DNA of 64,000 bases from Pohlia nutans. Lineage: Eukaryota; Streptophyta; Bryopsida; Bryales; Mniaceae. Within the stretch, counting starts at the first letter, position 1; the number at the start of each line of letters is the position of its first letter. The stretch covers positions 13,641,501 through 13,705,500 of the forward strand of contig CM040096.1 of assembly GCA_022496805.1 (NCBI GenBank). Direction: 5' to 3'. This document shows, piece after piece, positions 55,890 through 64,000 of the stretch. Made by a program: the position numbers and the translations under genes. The notes below the pieces were generated by a model. It had not been told where the DNA came from. It saw only the letters and a program-made list of their open reading frames with translations, and did not search any database.

Positions 55890-58800
55890 ATGCAAGGGGA
55901 GTTTCATGGTCTTGCTTTTCCTGCGTGCACAACAGTGCCCCAGTTGCCCGTGACGAGCGTGGCTTGCGTTTCTCCAGGAACATCAATCACTTCGTTTTCC
56001 AGCCTTTCCGTTACCAGTCCCGGCGAGTCGTTTCTTGCTCAGTCGTGTGAGAGTGATCGACCCTTGATGGCGCTCATCGCCGGCGACGCTGCTGCTGGTG
56101 AGTTGTTCGATTTTTGAACGTTCTCCGTCCTCGTACTTTGAAATTATTGTGTTGTTTTTATTCAATTTACTAACAGTTTGACTCCACAGGTGAAAGGTGG
56201 CGATGAAGGTTACGAGTTCGGCCCCGTTTGCTGATTCCGATTTTATAATGTATTGCTTTTTGCAGTGGCGGACTCAGCCGTAACAACAATCAACCGCCAT
56301 AGCCAGGACTTAGTTCTGGAGATCGCGCATCGACCGATGGAAGGAACCAGAAACTTCATGGCACCGAAGGCCGTTTTGACTCCACGCGGTATTAATCTTT
56401 TCATCACCAATCCAATCAAAAGTTAATCAATGAATCACACTCTAAGAATTAGTGTGGGAGAAAATATACCGTGGGTTAAAATACCCCAAAAAGCCAAAGA
56501 AGGCTCCTGAAGCTATCTTCATGTGCACCATGACGTCCTCTTTTAACGATTGGCGTGGCTGAAAAGTGCGTCACCTTACTGAAAAGTGTTGTTTCATTAG
56601 TTTAAAGTAATTTATTATTATTAGTTTAATCATCGATCAGGTGAGTAATGTTTTATCATATGTTGTTACAGACGGAGATGTTGCAGAGGGAGCAAGTTCG
56701 ATGATGGTGGTGGTCGGTCACCGCGGTTGCGGCAAGAACAAAACGGTTCCGCTGGGCGGAATTCCCGAGGCGAGTATGTCATCCATCCGCGAGAACACGA
56801 TCGTATCGTTCAACTTGGCCGCCCGAAACGGCGCGCAGTTCGTGGAGTTCGACGTTCAGGTGACGAAGGACGGCGTGCCCATCATCTTTCACGACGACGT
56901 GATCAGGACGGAAGATTATCTTGAACACGGCAGACATATCGGCGACATCACCCTGGACGAGTTTCGTGCCATGGGACCTCAAAGAGACGCCTCCAAGGTA
57001 TGCATAAAACTAAATATTAACCACATGCTCAACAGTCACATAACTTGTGAGGCTGGTTGTATCTTGTGTTTCAAAAGAAAGCACATCATAATCCTCCTGA
57101 ACAAGGATAAGATTATCAACTGTAATCGTGATCTTCATATCTAATGCGTAGGTTTTAGCGTCTGGAAATAGATCCTTTCCATTTAGGCTACGAGGGCAAT
57201 TTCCGAGGAAGAGTGCTTGAGAAGAGAAATCGTCATTGCCATGTCACAGTTTGTCCTCTCTGACAAGTAGACTTTCCTAGTAAGCCACAACCAAGTTTGA
57301 AAATGTGCATTTGGTGCTGGCTTGCCATGCTCACAGGGTGATGTCCCTCTTTTATTTGCCTCCACCTCTTGTGACCTTGAAAAAACTGGTATTATGTGGT
57401 ATTGAGACCAGTGATTATTTTGTTACTAATCTTAGCCTAATTCCTACATAAAGTTTGGGCTGGCTAATTGATACAACGGCTTTCGTAGAAAAAAAAAGAA
57501 TAATAGCCACATTTTCTTCACGGAGTCAAGATGTGTAGCCTCTTTTACACCTAGGTATCACCCAGGTATTGCCTAAGTAGCACCCAGGTATCACCCAGTA
57601 TCACCCAGATATTGCCCAGGTATTGCCTAAGTAGCACCTAGGTAGCACATGTGTATTACCCTGATATTACCTATATATGTATTAATATAAAAAGAGCATC
57701 CAAGGAACCTGGATTGGTCCTCAAGCCATGAAAAAATAGCAAAAATACTAAACTGTCTCCTGAACAAAAGAATTCACTGATTGAGACGAATCTTTCTGTG
57801 CGTGTCAGGTGGGTCAGGCGCTGTACCGACGCTGTCAGGTGGACGGATCGAAGTTGTTGTGGACATGCGATGTGGAGGACTCGATGTGCACGCTGGAGGA
57901 GGCATTCCGGGAGGTCCAACCTTCTGTGGGATTCAACATAGAACTGAAGTTTGATGATTCCGGGGTGACCTCGGAAGCGGAGTTGCACCGTGTGATCGAC
58001 GCGGTGCTGGAGAATGTGAGCGAGTTTGCCAACGGGCGCATGATCTACTTCTCCAGTTTCCACCCGGACGCCGTGCACATCCTGCGCCAGAAAATCACAC
58101 TTATTCAAATGTACGCGCCAGAAAAACACGTGTACCCGGTGTTCTTCCTCACCGACGGTGGCACCAACAAATTCAACGACGAGAGGCGGAACTCCATTGA
58201 AGCCGCCGTGGAAGTGTGCCGGAAAGGCAACTTGCAAGGCATTGTGAGTGAAGTGCGCGCCGTTCTGCGACGGGGCCCGGAGTGTGTTGCTCTTGTCAAG
58301 GGCGAAGGATTGTTCTTCTTCACCTACGGCGAGTTGAAGTGAGTTTCATGCTCCATCTCTTTCCATTTCCTTCTCTTTTTTTTACAGTTTTGAGTGAACT
58401 TCCTTTTATTTCATTTTTTTTCTTTTTCTTAATCAACACATGGAATGATCTTCACTGACTCTAGTGATACAAAATTTGGTCCTAATCTGACTTATATTCC
58501 TCACAATATGATTGATTAAATTTGTCATTTTAAAACCATGAATCCTTGGTCCTTTCAGGGATAGAAACAACACTAATAAAACATGGCTGATATGACACAT
58601 TTGGTTGATTTGTTTGGTTTTAAAATTATGAATCCTTGGTTGTTAAGGGATAAAAAGAACATTAATGAAATTTGGTTGATTTGTTTGGTTTGTGGTTAGA
58701 CGACGTCTGCTTTTGACAGAGAAGTACCTCTATTTTCCTACCCAAAGAACCATGGTTGTAGGTATTGGAAGTAGCGGGAAATGACGCTTTATTTATGATG

Positions 58801-59007
58801 GCCGCTCTAGGGATTCTTTACTGATGTACAATGATGGAATGGTTTTGCAGTAATGTGGGTGAAGCCGTCCTCAAGCAACAGAGGTGGGGTATTGATGGTG
58901 TGATTGTGGATCACGTTTTGGAGATGGTGAGAGTGGCAAGACATATGCATGAATCTTCTGAGTCTCCCTCAAGTACTTTGGCCAGGAGGAGTGTTTCAGT
59001 GGTATGA
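55890..59007 (+). CDS. GDPD: Glycerophosphodiester phosphodiesterase (GDPD)
   Basis: Hydrolyses glycerophosphodiesters to glycerol-3-phosphate and an alcohol, a step in phospholipid turnover and phosphate recycling. Exons 55890-56097, 56266-56388, 56672-56997, 57809-58338 and 58851-59007 join in frame to 447 residues (475 if translation starts at 55806). Motifs: GHRGCG (126-131) with the catalytic His and Arg; RENTIVSFNLAA; VEFDVQVTKDGVPIIFHDD (metal ligands E169 and D171, second His H184); GFNIELKFDD; FSSFHPDA; YPVFFLTDGG; GIDGVIVDHV near the end. The match to plant soluble GDPDs is collinear. The residues KITLIQMYAPEKHV between the FSSFHPDA and YPVFF motifs form a longer loop than in the relatives I know. 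The Ser/Thr-rich N-terminus could be a plastid transit peptide. Intron 3 holds a minisatellite and intron 4 a MITE relic (58440-58566). Confidence 0.9.
57541..57680 (+). repeat. Short-period minisatellite in GDPD intron 3
   Basis: About a dozen imperfect units of CACCCAGGTAT / TGCCCAGGTAT / AGCACCTAGGT, 10-12 bases each, end about 130 bases before the exon 4 acceptor. Confidence 0.75.
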
Positions 59008-60435
59008 TCAACCAACACTGATAAATTCACTTAGTTCCCAATTATCATCCATACTGGTCAACGAGAGCTGTAATATATTAGCTAGCAAAATTCTTTAGAG
59101 GACTAATTGGATCCTCTCTCTTGAATAACCCATTACCGCCCCATCTTTTCTTAGAAATATTGGAGTTTTTTTTAATTTGAGGTTTGACCCTACACAACGC
59201 TCTTAAGCCCTTTTTGGACTATAATGTAGAGAAATTAGAAATGAAATAATTCAACTCTTCAACGCTCGTTGCTTGCCCCAACTAAAGTTAGAGAAAATAC
59301 TCTATGACTCCTTCGATCCCTGAATAGATGCTGTAGATTCGGAGGTGCAACAGTGGGCCTCTAAAGAACGTTATGTAGAATGGAAGAGATGTACATTTTG
59401 TTTGCGATATGTACACACATATCGTTTGTTTCACAGATTCATAATGTTTGAGAAACAAATCTATTTTTATTTTTATTGTGAGTTTTTATTGGCCAAAGAG
59501 GGTTGATTGACCGTACACTTGTGGTGGTTTTGAGAATTATATTTACCATCTCCTACAAAGAATCTTTTATTTTGTACAAATTGATATATTTTTCATTTTC
59601 CTTTCTGACTATTGATGATTCAATGTTCTTTCTGTTATTTTTCATCATTTTTGTGGTTTTACATAAACATACACATGATTTCTTCACAATAGTATGGTCT
59701 TTGAAGGCCATGTCAAATTTTGTTTTTAGTACATTAGAATATAATTTTAGTTCATTAGAATATGAATTTTAGGGAATGACCTTCACTTCATCATGCAAAG
59801 ACCTTGGAGTTGATTTCGTGAAATAGACAATCACATACAAAAATTCACACATGTCATAGCTCCAAATTGACCTTGGCCCCTCGTGTAAAGCGGCCCTTAC
59901 ACAATGTCAGTGGGAATTTTTTCTAAGAGACATTTAAACTCGTTTTGACTTCATTTTAGTCAAATTGGAGAAAACTGAGTCCAACCAAAATGGACAAAGT
60001 GCAAATATACAAACTTTGACGGAATATGCCAATTCTAACAAATGATTGGAATCAGAGGAATGATGGCTGCTCTCCAGTCACATTAGGGAAATTGACAGAA
60101 TTCCAAAAAAAATTGGCACTTTTTCAGGTGCCTTTTTGAAACCTAAGATCATCCTAGTTTTTAGAGCTATGTGCACTTTATGATTTTGTTGCTTTTAAAC
60201 ACACCAAATCATCTTATTATATGACCATCCCTCTAGGAAACTCTGTTCATTATCACCCCCCCAGTCACCTCAAGGGTGAAGTAATTTTAAGAAATTTAGG
60301 AGACAAACCCTCTGATAAATTTTAAGCTACTTACTTCTCTGAGTTTCACTCTCATAACTGATGTACCTCAAGTGCATGGTCATTGACATAATTTTGACTG
60401 ACATGCCTTTGCCAGCTTTCACCTTCCGTCCAGTC
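59008..60435. other. Intergenic downstream of GDPD, no gene recognised
   Basis: AT-rich; a partial Tourist-like end lies near 59875-59900. The frame 59503-59772 is Phe/Leu-rich low-complexity sequence and not supported as a gene. Confidence 0.4.
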
Positions 60436-60595
60436 ACTACCAGAATAAAGAAATAAATGTTTTTTTGACACTCTCCAAAAAAGATGTTTGTTTCGACACT
60501 TCATTGTCAAATAATATGTTTTCGACCATGAAGCGTTGAAAACAATGTTGAAAAGAGTGTTGAAAACAACACTTTTTGGTTTTGTTTTGATAGTG
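60436..60595. mobile_element. Possible CACTA-like MITE (160 bp)
   Basis: Starts CACTACCAGAATAAAG and ends TTTTGATAGTG, with the inverted similarity extending outward by CAGT/ACTG. A clean 3-bp duplication is not seen, so the call is tentative. Confidence 0.45.
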
Positions 60596-60970
60596 ACTGC
60601 ATCTTGTGATCAGTCGTAGCAAGTCTTCCTTAGTTATTTTTTTGGTTTTTTTTGGTTTTGTAGGTTTGCTATACATGATTGCATGTATGTATCAGGGTTT
60701 GCCGTTGTGCTGCAAATATGAAGAAATGATCATGCATGCTAATAAGAAAAAGAAGGAAGAACAAGGCAAGAAAGACTGGAAACACAATGCAATGGAGATT
60801 ATCAGTCACCTTATCCATTTTTTATACAAGCTGTGAGCCATTAAAGTAAAGAGCATAGCTGTGTTGGCCATCATTAATTTGGGGTTTGCTTTCTACAATT
60901 GTTATCATAAATTAAAGTAACACATCTTTATCGTGATGAGGTGGAATGCCCCCATAATCGCCCACCCTTA

Positions 60971-61273
60971 GAGCATCTCCAATGGGGCTCGCCAAGGGTC
61001 TGACACACTCCAAAAGCGGATGAAAAATGCTAAGGCCCCTTTGAAAAAGCCTCGTGACCCTCTATCCTAGCGTGTGTGATAGATGACACTTCAAATCTAA
61101 GTTTAGTTGACTATATCCCACATTCTACTTGTGATTGGTTCATTGACTATTTAATGTACACTTTTGATGTTTGAAGAGCGTTTGAGGGTGGGGAACTTTG
61201 AGTTGAAGGGCTCTTCAAATATAGATGAGTAATTTTAGCGAGTCGCTTTTAGCGTGCATGGTTGGAGATGCTC
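60971..61273. mobile_element. PIF/Harbinger-like MITE
   Basis: The ends are GAGCATCTCCAATGGGG and, complemented, GAGCATCTCCAACCATG, with TTA duplicated at 60968-60970 and 61274-61276. The right TTA is part of the TTAA that begins the next element. Confidence 0.78.
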
Positions 61274-61952
61274 TTAACCCCTGAATGCCTAGAGCCCTCT
61301 CCAAATTCGGCAGTTTTGCAAAGATGCATTATAAAATGCAACTAAGTTCTTTCTCTCGCCGGATTTGCGCTTGGCCGATGTATTTTATTTGCAGTGAATC
61401 AATAAACCTTCACTTGTGTCAAAAAATAAAAATAAAATGCAACTAAGAGACATATTTTTGAACTTGATGTATGAATAAAAGTTGTACATTATGAATTTTA
61501 GATTCTATCCATACGGTTAGATCTATGATTGCTATCACCAATATTTTTGTATAAAATTTGAAACTCAAAATTCAAAATTCTTTTGTAATTCGATTATGAA
61601 TAAGATATTGACAATCTATAGATGAAATTTGTTGTGATTGGTTGAAATGTAATACTCTAAGTGTAGTGATTTTTGGAGATTTTTTGGTTGTTTAATTTTA
61701 TGAGTTGACTTTTTCAAGAGCACTTTTACACTAAAATCTTTGAAATTTTGGGTGAATCACTACAACATGAAATGAGGCATAAAAATTTCACAAATCTTCC
61801 CCTTTCTAACCAGATCACACATTCATGAAGGTAACTTCCCATAAAATCTATAGTAAAAAATCCACACTGCAAAAAGTGCATGACGGATGAGAGAACATGG
61901 ATGAAATATGTACATCGTCCAAAAAATGGACGCTTAGGCAGTTAAGGGTTAA
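61274..61952 (-). mobile_element. TTAA hairpin MITE, family A, carrying a retroposed insert
   Basis: The left end is TTAACCCCTGAATGCCTAG, and the right complements to TTAACCCTTAACTGCCTAAG. The hairpin inside the right end has arms CGTCCA (61916-61921) and TGGACG (61927-61932). Without the insert at 61347-61431 and its target duplication the length matches 48432-49014. Confidence 0.85.
61347..61431 (+). mobile_element. 85-bp retroposed 3' tail with a 16-bp target duplication
   Basis: Flanked by the perfect repeat ATAAAATGCAACTAAG (61331-61346 and 61432-61447); only one copy of this is present in the uninterrupted family A elements. The insert contains AATAAA, then TTGTGTC and an A-rich tail about 17 bases later, so it is the end of a polyadenylated transcript copied by target-primed reverse transcription. 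It resembles the LINE-like tail at 16663-16868. Confidence 0.85.
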
Positions 61953-62640
61953 CAATTGCCATTCAAGGAACCTAAAACTATTTACTTGTGATGTACTTGG
62001 GATGCACTTGTGAGTCAATGGCATGAGCTTCTGTGAGCGAATGGAGTTGAGGCTTCAGTGAGAGTGCAATTCATGATATTTTGTGTTAAAAATAGAACAA
62101 TCTACTTGTTGTGAGGCCCTTCTCCACGAAGAAGGCGTGACTCCCCTTTTTTGTCATGTGGAGAATGAGAATGAAGAATGAGCATGGGATTTACCTGCGA
62201 TTTAGGATTTGGTAAAAGAATGGCTGAGAAGCTCAACGGGGAAAACTTCACATGCGAAACCATTCTTCAAGCCCATTCTTCACCCTTGAAGGAGAAGAAA
62301 GAAACTTCAAAGAACAAACCCTCTGTAATTCAAGGAGAGAGTGCCACGTCCTCATTCTCAATAGGAAGAATGGGAAGAAGGTGTGACAACCCCTAATGTG
62401 AAGCCACTCTAACTCTGTACAGATACGTTGCTGTGAGGTCGGTAGCCTTTCGTAAGACCCGCAGGGTATTTCCGGGTATGGTCGTGATACCCGGGAACGC
62501 CAAGTGGTGGCATCGAGAGCGTGTTTGCGGACTTTGACCGGGTGTGTGCATGTACCTGTCTTCACCGAGGTCTCAATTATCTGGATATAGTGGCCTTCGT
62601 CTCTTCCCTTCCGTCTCTCCCACTTGGCGTCTCCGTCAGT
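61953..62640. other. Intergenic, no gene recognised
   Basis: The frame 62178-62396 and the opposing one at 62248-62565 show no domain. The base composition rises toward 62400-62640, perhaps the PAP2 gene promoter. Confidence 0.35.
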
Positions 62641-62800
62641 CCGATTGATAATTTTTCAAGGGAGTCCGATTGGCGATTCGAAACTTGAAACTTGAGAAAT
62701 AGAAAGCATTTTTTAATATTTTGTGGCGATTTGCAATTGTTTTACTACAAATGCATAGCTTTCTATAGAATTGTTGGCAATGATAAGGGAAGATTATGTC
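62641..62800 (-). repeat. Repeat related in inverse to the PAP2 intron
   Basis: This stretch matches the reverse complement of 63395-63562: 'TTTTTCAAGG', 'GTCC.ATTGGCGATT', 'TAGAAAGCATT', 'TGGCGATTT.CAATT.TTTT', 'CATAGCTTTCTATAGA' and 'GATAAG.GAAGAT', about 80% alike by eye with two small gaps. It lies in the leader or promoter of the PAP2 gene. Confidence 0.75.
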
Positions 62801-63028
62801 CAATTCAACAGCCACGAAACAAAATTCCACCACTACGAGATCACTGGCAATACAACAACGGACGCGATCCGATCGTCAGCAATTCGCTTGCTCTCCTGAT
62901 CCCCTGCATTTATTCATTCTTCATGCCAATTAATTCCAGCAGAGATCGATCGATCGAGAGCTCACTCAACAGGGGAGGCAATCAATCGCACGACAACACT
63001 CACGGAGACAAAATGATTTCGTAGCACA

Positions 63029-64000
63029 ATGCTGACAACCAGGAGGCGATCGCCGTCCAGGTGCAGCAAGCGATCCAAGTCCAGGTCCAAGTCAAGCAAA
63101 CCGAAAAAGCAAACCCTAAAACACGCTTCAGCACCATCACCAAGACCAAGGGGCTGGCTGGATTGCGTTCTCGATTACGACCATCGCTTCTCATGGTGGA
63201 TGCACGAGCACGGCCTGAATTCATTCTTCTACTTTCTCCTGCGCGTTCTGAAGTTTTCCGGCGACGGCATTTTCCTCATCCCCGCCTCGGCAGCCGCGTA
63301 CCTGCTTCCCGCGGCACACGTCACCCCGGAGGTTCGATTATTCACTGTTTTTTTGTGTGGCTATATATCGCCGACTTGCTATACGAAAAATTTGGTAAAA
63401 AAATAGAGTATATCGCCATCATCTTCTCTTATCGATCATTGGTATGTATTGTAGCCAAGATCTCTATAGAAAGCTATGTATTCGTAGTAAAATAATTGTA
63501 AATCGCCAAAGAATGCTTTCTATTTTACCAAATCGCCAATGGGACTTCCTTGAAAAACAAATCGCAGGTTCGATTATTCTTTTTCAACTTGTTCGCGGCT
63601 TTCCTTGCGGATCTCATCATTGTCGCAGTTATAAAAAATTACGTGCGCCGGGAAGAGTATTGGGGTCACTCGGCGCGAGCGCTCATGGCGGTCACGTTCT
63701 TCACCATGTACATGCCAATGTGGAGAGCGCAGGCCGCCAATGTTTGGCTGCCGTTCCTGTGCAGGTTGCTGAGCCATCAAGTCAATATCCTTGACGAGGG
63801 AGTGACGATGCTGGAGAATTTTCTTGTTAGCGTTGTGACATGGCTCGTGTTCTCCTGGGCCGTTGCCATGACTTCGTCTCGCATTATTCTAGGTCGCCAT
63901 TTCTTCTTCGACGTGCTCATTGGATGCTTTGTCGGAACCCTTGAAAGTGTGCTCTACAACAACTTCCTCGTCATTCCTCCGGAGGTTTCTTTGGCCGTCC
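63029..64000 (+). CDS. PAP2-family lipid phosphatase, partial at the window edge
   Basis: Exon 1 is 63029-63331, and exon 2 runs from 63568 past the window edge. A basic Arg/Ser/Lys-rich N-terminus (1-40) precedes a PAP2 fold with LKFSGDGIFLIP (74-84) and membrane segments. Family motif C3 is intact: SRIILGRHFFFDV with R206, H212 and D216, where the His is the phosphoryl-accepting residue. Motif C1 (K......RP) is only K124-NYVRRE with no RP, and motif C2 (PSGH) is reduced to WGHSAR (133-138). The segment that normally separates C1 and C2 (about 20-25 residues) is missing, although the frame is open. It may therefore be a catalytically weak or dead phosphatase. The closest type is plant lipid phosphate phosphatase beta. 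A minimal upstream ORF (ATG ATT TCG TAG, 63013-63024) ends 4 bases before the start and may dampen translation. Confidence 0.82.
63332..63567 (+). other. Intron of the PAP2 gene with insertion footprint
   Basis: 236-bp GT-AG intron. The 14-bp direct repeat AGGTTCGATTATTC occurs at 63330-63343 and 63566-63579, spanning both splice junctions, so splicing removes the insert plus exactly one repeat and restores an uninterrupted reading frame (TPE|VRLFFF). The body is homologous to the inverted repeat at 62641-62800. Confidence 0.8.

Noticed and set aside
58084..58130. A recent transposon insertion in GDPD exon 4 with a GCGCCAGAAAA duplication
   Set aside because: The copies are 31 bases apart, so removing one would break the frame; it is not a clean insertion footprint. 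The longer loop is reported separately.
57809..58323. Minus-strand frames inside GDPD exon 4 (57671-58237 and others)
   Set aside because: They are antisense shadows of the strongly supported GDPD exon.

Overview
This is nuclear DNA from a land plant, AT-rich and loaded with repeats. The evidence is a set of plant-type genes with GT-AG introns (signal peptide peptidase, plant wax-synthase-like MBOAT, UFO/LCR-type F-box protein, glycerophosphodiester phosphodiesterase, PAP2 lipid phosphatase), a Ty1/copia retrotransposon, and PIF/Harbinger- and CACTA-like MITEs. The lineage is not fixed by the sequence; the richness in TTAA-flanked elements, which are uncommon in flowering plants, makes me lean weakly toward a seed-free plant.

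Layout. 1-14.9 kb: repeats, a dead Tc1-type transposase (about 1.6-1.95 kb), serially duplicated segments, and a decayed alanine/glyoxylate aminotransferase (8.86-9.39 kb, minus). 14,965-19,991: an 11-exon signal peptide peptidase gene whose introns carry two TTAA MITEs and a LINE tail. 22,131-23,249 (minus): an intronless MBOAT acyltransferase. 25.0-26.1 kb: a TTAA MITE and an inverted duplication of a coding-like fragment. 26,266-31,463: a young copia element (minus) whose polyprotein frame has five stops. 36,558-37,864: an F-box gene with one frameshift. 37.9-55.8 kb: a gene desert built from nested MITEs. 55,890-59,007: a five-exon GDPD gene. 63,029 to the right edge: a PAP2 phosphatase gene.

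Two signals stand out. First, about eighteen elements bounded by TTAA and CCC(C/T)T-type termini (piggyBac-like) share one design across unrelated sequence families: 12-22 nt inside one end lies a short perfect hairpin whose stem differs from family to family but stays complementary. One copy has a matching empty site elsewhere in the window, which proves TTAA target duplication. Second, the only visible intron of the PAP2 gene is flanked by a perfect 14-bp direct repeat containing the AG|GT splice junctions, and its body is related to an inverted repeat copy just upstream of the gene: the expected footprint of intron gain by element insertion.

The functional genes are unrelated to each other (ER intramembrane proteolysis, neutral-lipid esterification, ubiquitin ligase specificity, glycerophosphodiester breakdown, lipid phosphate dephosphorylation). 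Nothing suggests a cluster or operon; each is a separate island in repeat DNA.
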